Assembly (NCBI GenBank): GCA_034509425.1 | Contig: JAVTVJ010000033.1 | Coordinates: 5,329,001 to 5,393,000, forward strand | Direction of reading: 5' to 3' | Length of the DNA stretch: 64,000 bases | DNA from: Eopsaltria australis | Lineage: Eukaryota > Chordata > Aves > Passeriformes > Petroicidae | In this document: one piece after another, positions 50,795 to 61,760 of the stretch | How the letters are laid out: each line of letters begins with the position of its first letter | Numbering within the stretch: position 1 is the first letter of the stretch | Translations under genes and position numbers: made by a program | Notes under the pieces: generated by a model | What the model saw: the letters and a program-made list of their open reading frames with translations, nothing else | Told to the model about the DNA's origin: nothing | Database searches by the model: none

Positions 50795-51375
50795 TTGTCT
50801 CTCACAGTGTCCTTCTGGACAAAATGTTCAGCATCCAGCTAGGCAAATCCATCATACATTGGGTGAATATTTGGCTGATGGGTTGGGCTCAAAGCATTGT
50901 AGTAAATGGGGTTATGCCAGGCTGGCAACCCATCACCAGTGAGGTTCCCTAGGGCCCAATTTTAGTTTTTTGTGTGGTTTTGACCACCTCAAGCCCTGTG
51001 AAAAGCTGCTGAGGGAGCTGGGGTGGTTTAGCCTGGAGAAAAGGAGGTTCAGGAGTGACTTTATCACTCCCTACAATTACCTGAAAGGACATTGTAGGCA
51101 GGTGGGGATTGGCTCCTTCTGCCAGGTAGTAAGTGATAGGAGGAGAGGAAATGGCTGCAAGCTGCAGCAGAAGAGGTTCGAAATGAAATATTGTGAAATA
51201 TTTTTTCACTGAGAGGGTTATCAACCATGGTAAGAGACTCCCCAGAGAAGTGGTTTTTAAAGATATTTGGACACGGCACTTAGGAACATGGTTTAGTTGT
51301 GGACTTTGCACGGTTAGGTTTACGGTTGGACTTGATGATCTTAGAGGTTTTTTCCAACCCAAAAGATTGATTAAT
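50795..51375 (+). mobile_element. CR1 LINE with internal deletion
   Basis: The open stretch up to 50952 encodes the CR1 reverse transcriptase segment of the form VLLDKMFSIQLGKSIIHWV followed by NGVMPGWQPITSEVP. Just before the position of the catalytic YMDD-type motif it jumps (near 50975-50995) to the C-terminal part, with LLRELGWFSLEKRRFRS and the YNYLKGHCRQVGIGSF block at 51000-51110. The 3' UTR ends near ttggacttgatgatcttaga. The copy is 5'-truncated, frame-broken and inactive. Confidence 0.85.
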
Positions 51376-54300
51376 ATATGACAGGCTTCACCCAAGTAGG
51401 TGAGACAATTTGCAAAGACAGGGTTTTTTAAGGGCTAAAGAACATCTGAAATCATTCTACTACTTAAGTTTTAATATAAATGACTCTGATGGTATAAGAA
51501 TCAGAGACAATGAAATTAAGACCTTTTAGGACAATAAAATGAAGACAAAATTTCTATGAAATAAAAATATGACTATATTCATCTTTATAAAGGGACCACA
51601 TGTTGAGAACTTTCCTTTATGAACAAACTCCACTCACATCTCCATAGATGATATTTACTCTTGTTCCCTTTTTATTGAGTCCTGATATCTCTTTCCAAAG
51701 AACTGTTGAAAAAAGTTTTTCCCTAGGTTATTCTTCTATAAACAAGCAAGAGCACAATGAACACACATTCTGTCTAAAATATGCTGATTTACTTTATTCT
51801 TTAGCATTACACTGATTGTCACATATAAATATTTTCTATCAAAAGAAACATGGGCGTGTGACACTTATGCTACATCCACCCCTTACAAAAATTAAAATAT
51901 TTGACAGCAATTCTTGATGGACTCAAAATTTCCATCAAAGAAACATATCACCAGCATTCTTTTTTGGATCATGATATTCATATATCCTAAGAAAGGCACA
52001 CTGTGGGTTTAATTGAACAGCATTTAAGAATAATTCTAAGGGATCACCAACTGTGTCTTCACAACTCCAGTTCTAGGTGAGAACATCACGTAGGAGTATA
52101 GATTCAGCTTTTAAAGGTGCCTAAGTTGTTTCATTAAATAAAGAGCCCAGATCTCTCTGGCTCTGAAAATTGACTAGAAATTGATACACTTGCAGTGTTA
52201 CATCACTCCTTTTATGCCAACATGGACTGGCAATAGGACATTCAGATTATTTAATTCAGAAACTTTGAAATATTGAGATAGTAATCGATGCTGAGTTTAT
52301 TTAGTCCCATTAATGTGCTTCCAGTATCTGAAGGCCACTTTTTATGCATTTTTCCTTTCCTGGAGTTTAACTCTTATATCATCTTTCAACAATTTGCTTG
52401 GAGGGAGATTAAGTTCATGTACTCCCAGACAGGTGAACGTTGATTTAAGCTAATTGTATAAACATTCCCAAGAAGAGGAGTAAAAGGACCATTCATTCTA
52501 ACTGAAGGTAGATATATAAGCAGATGACTCATTTCTGCATCTCCAGAGCACAATCTTGACCTCCAGTTATACATTTAATGCTGTTTCAGTGAGCAGCTTC
52601 TATATGTTTCAAATTAACTACTTCAATTCTCCTGACCTCCCTCATTACTTTCTCATACTCTTCTAGATCTTTCTAAGCCATGGTTTTATTCTCCTAGATT
52701 TTTCCAAGAAAATTTGGAAAGAAGGAACAGAAAATACATTCTTAATTGTTTCTGCTTTTGTTTTTTGTTTTGTTTTTTTTTTTTTTAATAAAGCAATCTG
52801 TCAGCTTCTCCTTCTTTTGTTAATCAGAGATTCACCAGTATTTCAGGCTGAGCTGAATTTTTCCTTCTCTCTCCTGCCAAAAACTGCAATAGAAGATTCT
52901 GCAATGGATACATTCTGCTTGAGGTAGACTCCCCTTCCTATGTCGTGTACCCATGCTGGGAAGGCATAAATCCACCTGACTGCACTATACCTTGGAGAGA
53001 GACTATGGAAGGGACACATTTGTCCCATTAATAATATACCAGGAGTTGATAAGGCTCCAGTGACTCTAAGTTGCTCTTCCACAAGATATGGAAGACCTTC
53101 CTTGAACAGGTCAGAGTCATTTCAGAATAAAATACAGAAAAATATGTAAAGTCACTTTTTCCACACTTTGTATGAAAGAGTTCACAATGTATATATTTCT
53201 ACAAAATATGAACAAAGTAAGCCTATCTGTAATGCTGGAGAAGGATAATTCCATGTAAAGGCACTCCTCCTGGAAGTAGGAATCTTCTTTATCTTCCCAT
53301 CCTGAATCCGGTAGCAGAAGCAGCCTTGATCTAGATAAGGGCTTGTACAGCAATAGGATTTGCAATTTCATCTCATGATGCATCACCTCTGTGTCTGTAA
53401 TTTGGTAGGGGTGGTAATAATGAGGAATATAAACTTGGGTTGTGTCTGTTCCTTTCTTGGATGCAAAGTACTCCTTTTCATAGAGGAGAAGTGCTGTTTT
53501 CTTGCAAAGAATCTGCTACCAACTGGAAAAGTTTTCAGACTGCACCAGCTCCATCTCTAGACTGTAATGAAAGCTTTGCTGGTTGACTCCTGCTGCTGTT
53601 TCTTGGTCAAGGTTACAGTGTATCAGTACATGTTTTGTTGGAGACCAAGAAGCTGTAATGGACAATGGTCGACTGATCTCCAAGATCCCTGCTGTAGTCC
53701 TTGAAGAGAAAGTTTGGCTTCAAAAATAAATTCCTAGTGCTCTCAAAATAATTTTCCATTTTGGAAGAAATGTTAGTAGCATTACTGGGACATGCGTAAC
53801 TAGTTGTTTACTCTTGACATTGTAGTTCTACATACTGTTAATGGTAGAAAGCTGTGTATTGTAGGTCAGGTAATTTCTTCACCTGTCTACTTTGTTTCCT
53901 TTCTCATCCATTATCTTCGTTTCTCCTCTTTTCACCCTTGGATAGCTGATCTCCATGAAGAAAAGCCCATATAGCTCATTATTTCACGTTTTCCTCCTCA
54001 CAGATGGTAACCCCACCTGCAGATCTGCCCTTTTTATGCCATTACTAACTTCATGCTCTGTTTAAAGTCTGTTATGTTTGCAACCAGGTCACCTGCTGAG
54101 GGAATGGCTACTTCTGACAAGGCCCAATCTCCTATTGAGCAAATGAGCTACAGACACAGAGGCCCAATTATTATTAAGTGTTAGCATAATTGTAATTATA
54201 AGTAGAGTGTTTCATTATAATACAGCTGTTGAGGCTTTAATGCATCCCTGTAATGTAGTTTATTAATAAGCTGTATAGAACTGCTGACTTTACAATTTTC

Positions 54301-55106
54301 TGGATCACATTTATGATAACAAAAGAGGATATGAAAATGAATTCACTACGGGAGACCTACTGTGTTAGTTACTATGATTCACAAGTTTATTATGGTAATA
54401 AAGCAACATGAGACAATAACGTTTGGAACTGAAATACACTAATGATGCTTCATATTGTTCCAAAAACATTATGCAAAAGTGGTAAAAAGTGTTATGACTT
54501 GCAGATAGTCAAATGCAGCAGATGTCACACTACTGAATAAAAGTGAGAGAGACAGTAATGTTAGCCCCTGAATCATTTGCTACTTTCTTCCTAGTCTTCC
54601 AAAGTTAAGAGAATGCTTAAGTTGATTGGTTGATGGGTTGGTTGGTTGGCAAAAAAAGTGGATTTTTATTAATTTTTATCAATTTCTAAATCAATATTTG
54701 AGTGAGACACCATGTGATCAAGTCTTCACTACAGGTTTTCATATTACATGTGTTAGTTTTAGTGCTATAGACCTGTATACAGTGTACAGAGGAGTAGTAG
54801 TAAATAAGGCTTGCAGCAAAGCTGTGCTGTGACTCATAAAATATGTCACATTAGTGAAGACTGGAGAGTACAATATGCATTAAGTGTGTTGAAGCATGAT
54901 AAGCATGATGAGAATCATGGAAAAATCGTAAGTTAATGTAAGATTAAAAAAAATTATAAAAAGACACAATCTCAGAACAAAAGAACAGTAAGGATAAAAA
55001 AAGTATCTTATGCAAAAATGATGAAAATAAATACTTTATCATAAACTGTATTGAACAGATTGTTGTAGGAAATTTGCAAAGTCAAGAAAAGAAAATAAAT
55101 TTAAAT
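51376..55106. other. AT-rich region without recognised gene
   Basis: No exon or transposon was recognised. A T-rich tract lies at 52756-52786 and a short TTGG run at 54621-54649. Confidence 0.5.
54621..54649. repeat. TTGG-type simple repeat
   Basis: Imperfect tandem ttggttga/ttggttgg units cover about 29 bases in unique sequence. Confidence 0.7.
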
Positions 55107-55112
55107 GGAATC

Positions 55113-55688
55113 TGTTGCGTTCCCTGCTTCAGTCCCACCCTGGTACCGGCAGCGGAGTCCCAGCGCTACCCTAGGAAGTCGTTCGCGATCGGGAAGACTT
55201 CCTCGGAGTGCCGGCAACGGGCACAGCTGGTCCGCGTTCGGTCCGGGGAGATGTTGCCTCCAGAGCGTGGTGAAACAGCAAAGAACTACCAGAGAAGGAG
55301 GTCTCTTGGTATGTGATTTCGGTAGGTTTATTGCCTCCAAAGGGAGCACATGGACCAAGAGCCAAGAGCAGCTTATTACATCGGTATTTAAGGGAGGAAC
55401 AACACCCAATAGGATGAGGGCAGGGGGCAATACAGGGGAGGGGCTGGGGCGCATGATCAAATGGGGTTTAGGGAGGGGAGGGGAACAGAGAGAACAACGA
55501 ATGAACTATGGAGTGACAGGGAATTTCCCAGAGCGGGGAAACATAACAGACAAATCAAGGAACCAATAGCAGGAACTTGGGGTTCGTGTCTTGGTGGTCC
55601 AAACTACTGCCCTTGGGAGCTTCGGGGGGAAACTCTCTGTCCGTGGAACATGCCACCGGAAGTCCTCTGGTTCCGAACCACCGCAACA
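55113..55688 (-). repeat. Solo LTR, same family as 24.3 kb provirus
   Basis: Reverse complement of the proviral LTR from end to end (576 bp): plus-strand start tgttgcgttccc, end ccaccgcaaca. It is flanked by an exact 6-bp duplication, ggaatc, at 55107-55112 and 55689-55694, and no internal viral sequence is present. It therefore arose by recombination between the two LTRs of a provirus, or lost its interior otherwise. The poly(A) signal (tttatt, 55327-55332) and TATA-like box (about 55385-55391) are conserved. By eye it is roughly 92% identical to the proviral LTRs, with differences concentrated near the U3 start and in distal U5. The long open frames across it (55101-55460, 55105-55569) are chance frames of the LTR. 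Confidence 0.92.
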
Positions 55689-55694
55689 GGAATC

Positions 55695-56420
55695 TTTACC
55701 TGCAGATAGTGGTAGACATAATATGTAGAATCTGGTATACCTACATGCCACTTAAAATACGAGGAGAAGCATAGTTCAAGTGTTTCGGGGCACTGCTTAA
55801 AACAGTAAGTTCTTTCATTCATTGGACATCTACTTGAGTACCTAGTTTTCATTATTCTGAAAATGTCTTTTGTACTTAATTTTGTTTGCCAACATGTTTG
55901 AGATGTGTTTTTTTCTGAGATGCTAAATTTTTCTATAATTGTAAAATTTAATATTAAACTACAGTTAGATGACCCTTAAAAAAGAAAAAGGGTTCTGCAT
56001 GTAAATTAGGATCTATCACTCCTGAATAATTAGGACTCAGCTGTATGTACTATTAACCAGGTTCTCTCCTCTGGTTGAGCTTGTGATACATACACACTGG
56101 ACTTTACAGTGGCCTGATGTTAACTAGAGAGCAGAACAAAACCCAGTGCAATTCTGGTTGTAACCCACTTTTGACTTTATGGAAATTACTAAGTCTTGTC
56201 ACAAGAACCTCTATGAGTGAATGCATAATGTAGTAGATTATTAGGCAAAAAGTGCTTTTCTCCACTCTTGTATTGAAGAGGGTTATATGGACTGAGTTCC
56301 AAGAAGCTTGAGATGGAAATTTCCTGTAATTTTCCTGTAGTACAAATAACTAGATAGCAGATCTAATTAACTGAGTTTCTTTTTGAAAAAAAGAAAACTA
56401 TTTGAAGACTTCTTGCACAT
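55695..56420. other. Spacer between two solo LTRs
   Basis: About 725 bp of AT-rich sequence without recognised features. Confidence 0.6.
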
Positions 56421-57004
56421 TGTCATGGTTTAACTTCAGCTGGCAGCTCAGCCCCACACACTCACTTACTAGCAGGATTTGGGAGAGAATCAGAAGCCTA
56501 AAAGTGAGAAAAATCTTGGGTTTAGATAAAGTCCGTTTAATAGGTAAAATGCAAGCTGTGTGCTCAAGTAAATCAAAACAAAGAATTAATTTTCTGCTCC
56601 CCGTGGGCAGGCAGGTGTTCAGCTGTCCCCAGAAAAGCAAGGCTCTATCACATGTAGTGGTTACTTGGGAAGACAAACACCATCACTCACAACTTTCCTC
56701 TCTTGCTTCTTCTTTCCCCATCTTTATCTGCTGAGCATGATGCCATATGGTCTGAAATATCCCTTTGGTCTGTTGAGGTCTGTGTCTTCTCCACACTTTT
56801 TGTGTGTCTCCAGCCTCTGCACTGATGGGGTGGTACACAAAGCAGAAAAGTCCTTAGCTCTATGTAAGCCCTGCTCAGCAATAACAAAAACATCTCTGTA
56901 TCAACCCTCACACAACTCCGTGTGTTTTCAGCACAAATCCAAAACACAGTCTCATAACAACTACTATGAAAAAAAAAACAACTCTACCCCAGCCAAAATC
57001 AGCA
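56421..57004 (-). repeat. Solo LTR of an avian ERVL-type family
   Basis: On the minus strand this begins TGCTGATTTTGGCTGGGGTA and ends TTAAACCATGACA, with recognisable internal words: tgtgctgaaaacac, attgctgagcaggg, gggatatttcagacc, catatggcatcatgctcagc, cacctgcctgcccac, and ctattaaac (ATTAAA poly(A)-type signal, reversed at 56536-56541). I know this combination as a common avian LTR of the ERVL group. No clear target-site duplication remains and the TATA box is decayed, so it is older than the class II element. The open frames 56402-56734 and 56665-57018 lie inside it and are not genes. Confidence 0.8.
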
Positions 57005-57221
57005 TGTATATTAAATGAGAAAAGGCAGCCACCTTACCTGGATGGACTGTACGGCTGTCTGCTTGTCTTTAAAGGAGTTCCTCCTTTGACTCAACAGAGA
57101 ACTTTATGTTAGATAAGCTGAATTACCTTGATGGGGCTAATTACCTAAAGTCTTGGTGAGGTAATTGTTTAACAACATGCCTAAACTAGAATGCCACGGA
57201 AGAATATTTTTTCTATTTTGT

Positions 57222-57760
57222 CTTATAGTGGTTGGGTTGGAAGGAACCTTTAAAGGTTCTTGCAATAAACAGGGACATATTCAACTAGATCATGTTCATC
57301 AAAGCGCCATCCAAACTGACCTTATGTGTTCCCAGGAAGGGGACATCTCTAATGTCTACAGATAACCTGTTCTGGTGTCTGACAACTGTCATTGTTAAAA
57401 AAAATGTCTTCCTCACATCTTGTCAAAATCTGCCATCTTTTAGTTTAAAACTATTATCCCTTATTCTAGTGTGACAGAACATGCCAAAAAGTTTGTCCCC
57501 ATCTTCTTCATAAGCCCTGTTTAATTACTTAAAATCTGCAATTAGGTCCCTTCAAAGCCCTATCCAGTGATGTGCTCACTCCACCATAAAAGGCCGCAAT
57601 AAAAGGGTTGGTCAGGCAGGACCTGTCCTAGGTAAAGACATGCTGGCTGTCTCGAGTCACAACCCTGTGCCTTAGCATAGACTCCAGGAGGTTCTGTTTC
57701 AAGGCACAGAGGTGGGGCTGTTGGGATGCTATTTCCCGAGCTCCTCCCTTCCACTCTTAT
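57222..57760 (-). mobile_element. CR1 LINE 3' part, reverse strand
   Basis: Read on the minus strand, 57760-57590 matches the CR1 reverse transcriptase region of the form 'CLTNPFIA...' (plus strand ggttggtcaggcaggacctg), and 57540-57222 is the ORF2 C-terminus and 3' end (plus strand ttgggttggaaggaaccttt, with cctgttctggtgtctgaca in the middle). The part between is deleted. It is strongly diverged and inactive. It may be the 3' half of the same insertion as the fragment at 60.7-61.8 kb. Confidence 0.8.
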
Positions 57761-60689
57761 TAAAAATGCATGCAACCTAGAATTAACTGATTTTTTTAAG
57801 ATGCAATGGCCCATGCTTTACAGTGCTGATCAGCTGGAAATCCGGTAAGTTTCAAAGTGCCCTACCATTCTTAGACACGTCTTTCTTCATTGATTATAGA
57901 GCAATGTGCAGCATCAAAAGAAAGATGAAGTAAGAACTGGAAAAGAAGACTGGAGTCTTGAAAAATTTCACTAGACTCAAAAGTATTTGAAAATGTTGAA
58001 GATTTAAAGTTCACTTGAAATGAGTAATAAATGGGTGGCAGCAGAAAAGAAGACATTTAGAGGCAGTCATATTTCTAAAGAAGCTATTTCTGAAGCATTA
58101 CCTGATTTTAATACTGCTCAGTTAATTCAAGCAGAGGAGGCTAACTCTATAACTATTAAAGATATGAGAGGTACTTAGCTTCATATAAAATAGATGGAAA
58201 GGTGCTTTTAATAGAGTTTATTAAAAGAAAAGCAGAGGGAAATTTGCAATGCATCTGTGGATGAGATCTCTTCTTGCAATTTGGGGGAGTAATTGGAATC
58301 CCCTATTATGAAATAGAAATAGAAGGAAAATTTTAAAATAGGACAAACAAACATTAAAAGAACCTGACTGAAAACAAATCTGAGACAACAAAATAAGCAA
58401 AATCTGCTAAGCAAAGGAAATTACCTGAAAAAAACCTGAATATGTTGGAAAATGGATAGAATTTTTGAACTGTTGGAGAATGTACTATGAAGAATGATAT
58501 TAAAATAGAAGGATATGGGAAATTAAAAACTGCAGTCCATTCAGAATTATGCACAGCAGAGGACAAAGCTAACTCATCACATTTTGGAAAAAAACCAAGA
58601 AATTATCATGACCATAAGACATTGCAAGTATCAATACAGAACGTGCCTTGTTGACAAAGAGGATAAAAAATCATTGTTATAGAAGACCTATTCCTAAATT
58701 ATTATAGCAATAAGGGAGTGGATAAAAGCTATATAGGATCTGTACAAATTTGAGTGATACAAAAGGCACCGTGGTACCTGAAATAATGAAATTAGTACTG
58801 CTAAAGCAACCCATAAGTAACAAATATGAGACAGGATAATTATTTGGGTCTTAACCAGATTATTTTTTTCACAAATCTTATTATATGTTTGTATAAACAT
58901 ATGTGCCAATATATGGAAAAGTTTTCTCTTTTTTCATTTTTACCAGAACTATGCCACTAATGATTAGATTATACCTGGTCACTCATTTGACTTCAACATA
59001 AATGAAAAAAAATTACTACTGAATATGCATATAGCATGGAGGAAAATTTTGGAAAAGTTCACCATTCTCTGAAGTAGAGTTTAAAAAGGACATTTTGTTT
59101 TAATCTTGATATCACAGATGGAAGAGAAAATATATAATAACTTGATATACTTCATTATTTTTGAACCATAAAAAAAATGCAAAGTCATGGAGAAATGACT
59201 AAGAAAGCTAGGTACTTATGCTTACAGAAAGGCTCAAGAAAGAAAATACCTAGGAATTAACTTTTTCATTTAACTGCAGGGAGAAACATTTTTTGCGAGT
59301 TGGATGATCCCAGGTAATTTGATTCTCTATCCAGGTCCTGGCAAATAAAGCTCATATTTGTGCACTCTGTATGGCTTCTTGGAAAGTGCCATTTCCTCTG
59401 ACTGCTGTCTGATGTTCAGCTCTTGTTGCATATCACTGGGAAAAGCAGCAGATTTGTTTTATTGCACAGACATAGATAACTTTTGCACAGATGATATTTT
59501 GCTCTGAAAAGTGTCAGTAAAGGAATGTGGCCAGGGACTCCACCCAGTCCTGGAGAAAATCATAGCTTCTGGACTTAGTCTAAACATAAAACCAAGAAAC
59601 AAGTTAAGCTTTTATTATTAAAAATATACCTGGGAAGAAATTAAGAATGTAAGAGAAGATGACCAAGTGTTCTGATCATCAGCATGCCTGCCATAGTAGA
59701 GAAGAAACGAAACCCCAGAATGCTACAGCGCAAACTTGCCCAATAAAGTTGATACGCAAATTCCAATAAAGAAGGTACAGGAATAAAATAAATTTTAAAA
59801 ATTTATTTGTTTATACTATTTCATACCATTACATAATTGTTCAAAAATTAACCCTTTAGAACTGTTTTAATAAAGAGAAAACTGATATGTGTCTGCTGTA
59901 TTCTAGCAAATGTATCTTCTGGTGGCAGGTTAGTTGCTTTGGAATTTTTTACAATACACCTGAATTTCTTCTTTGACTGCACTGCCTGATTCATAGTAAT
60001 ATACAGATGGTAAAAAACTTGTGTTTCATGGTGGCTGTTCTAAATGTCATGGATTACTTAAACAACTACATTATACTGTGTTCATATAAAGAAGATAAAT
60101 CTGTTCTTAGTGTTAGGTATGAATATCTTTAATTCTAGAGGGAAGTTGGTAGCTCAAATTTACTGTGATCCACTTACTGACCCATTCTGTGATTCATTCC
60201 TGAATTTCTAATTGTGTTGACAGATATCTTCCACTACACATGTACAGATTTCTAGCCTAGATGTACAGATCAGACAGATTCTGGATTTCTAGATCAATTT
60301 CTAGAATGGTATGTAACTATTTTTTGAAAAAGCATGATAACCTAACTTTTCTGAGACATCTAAAAAACTTCTTGTACAATGCTTGTTTTTCTTTCAGGAT
60401 TTTTTGTCACAGGCACATAAAAATACAGTAAGGTTCCATTTAAAGTACTAATTTGTAATATTTGTGTTAACTTTCAGGTAAATAGTTGTATAATTTTCTG
60501 GGTTTTTTTCAGATCATCTTTTCCACTGCTCTCCCCCCTCTCTCTCTGTCCAGTCTCAAAGGCACAGACTTCAATATCCAGTATAAGCAGAACAGAAGAC
60601 TGCGGATACAAGCATCCTAAAGACACCCTAGGACATTCTTATTACCTGAAAAGGTAGAATTGACTCATTAGGAGAAAGTGAAGATATTA
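57761..60689. other. A-rich insert between two CR1 pieces
   Basis: About 2.9 kb of A-rich sequence lying between same-strand CR1 parts. It contains short protein-like frames on the plus strand: a 53-codon ORF from ATG 58020, a GVIGIPYYEIEIEGK segment near 58282-58335, and the possible reverse transcriptase scrap at 59360-59672. No LTRs or terminal repeats were identified. Confidence 0.4.
59361..59672 (+). pseudogene. Possible decayed retroviral reverse transcriptase scrap
   Basis: One frame is open over about 48 codons, followed after a stop by 35 more codons and, after another stop, a shorter stretch. It contains TLYGFLESA, then TDDILL about 35 residues later, then HPVLEKIIASGLSLNIK. In order and spacing this resembles the retroviral polymerase series of a 'LPQGF..SP' block, the YxDD catalytic motif and the 'vL..l...Gl.lN..K' helix. 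The tyrosine of YxDD is replaced and the frame is stopped, so it would be dead. The match is short and weak; it is an inference from motif order only. Confidence 0.3.
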
Positions 60690-61760
60690 GGGAGAAATCA
60701 TCAGCAGGTCATTGACCATTTCCCCTTTGATTATGGGAGCTTCATTGTCCTTGTGTTCCTGTTTTCCTACTCAGGGAGTGGGGTAGCTGGAGAGCAACTG
60801 GTGTTACTTTTAAAGACCGAATCAAAGAAAACATTTTCCTCATCCCTTATCACTGTCTTTTCCCACACCCCCAATAAGGGATGGAGAATCTGCTTTGTCC
60901 TCCTTTTGCTTCTAATATCTTAGTAGAAATATTTTTATAGTCTTTTATAGCAGTTACCAGATTAATTCGTATTTGAGCTTTGGCTGTTCTAATTTTCTCC
61001 CTGCATAACCTCATAACATCCCTGTAATCATCCTGAGCTGCCTGCCTCTTCTTTGAAGATCAAAAATTTTACTTTTTTTCCCTGAGTTCCAGAGAAAGCT
61101 CTCTCTTCAGCCAGGTTGGTCTTCTCCATTGGCTCATCTTTTGGCACAAGGTGATGGCCTGCTCATGCACCTTTAATTTTCCTTCCTGAAAAATGTCCAG
61201 CCTTCCTGGGCGACTTTGCTTTTCAGAACTGCCTCCCAAGTCCCTCAACCAGTCTCCTAAGTAGTCCAAAACCTTCCCATTTAGAAGCCAAAGATGAGAG
61301 TCTTGTTAGCGCCCCTCCTCACTTTCAGAATTGAAAACTATAATTTCAGGATTCCTGTGCTCAGGACCATCACATCAAACACAAGTCCTTCACTGTTTGT
61401 AAACAGTAGGTCCAGCAGAATGTCTCCCCTGGTTGGGTCCCCAGCCAGCTGTATCAGAAAGTTATTTTCCACATACTGCAGACTATTTCCTCTCTACTCT
61501 ATGGTATTTCCAGCATACACCTGATATGTTGAGTCCCTCATGAGAAGAAGCAATTGTGAGACTTCTTACAGATGTTGTTAGAATATTTTTTCTACCTCTT
61601 CATCCTGGTTGGCTCTGTAATAGACTCCAGCCATGATATCTGCCTTCTGAGCCTTCTCCAGTTCTCACCCATAAACACTCAACCCTATTGTCACCATCAT
61701 TAAGTAAATATTCTGCAATGCCTGACCTAAATAAAGTCTCAGAACAAAAAAAAAAAGAGC
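60690..61760 (-). mobile_element. CR1 LINE endonuclease/RT N-terminal part, reverse strand
   Basis: On the minus strand, 61760-61290 matches the CR1 ORF2 endonuclease domain: an LSVYG-type start, a 'GVYYRANQDEEVEK'-like stretch, TRGDILLDLLFTN-like residues near 61400-61440, and a C-terminal part. The stretch 61270-61070 is open and reads DYLGDWLRDLGG, then KLKVHEQAITLCQKMSQWRR and TWLKRELSLELREK. From 61060 to 60700 it runs into the start of the reverse transcriptase domain (linker 'DYRDVMRLCREKIRTAKAQ', then 'EMVNDLL'). Frame breaks are common. It stops about 270 bp of ORF2 short of where the 57.2-57.8 kb piece resumes. Confidence 0.8.

Noticed and set aside
56402..57018. 110 and 117 codon plus-strand frames
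   Set aside because: They lie inside an ERVL-type LTR and run antisense to it.
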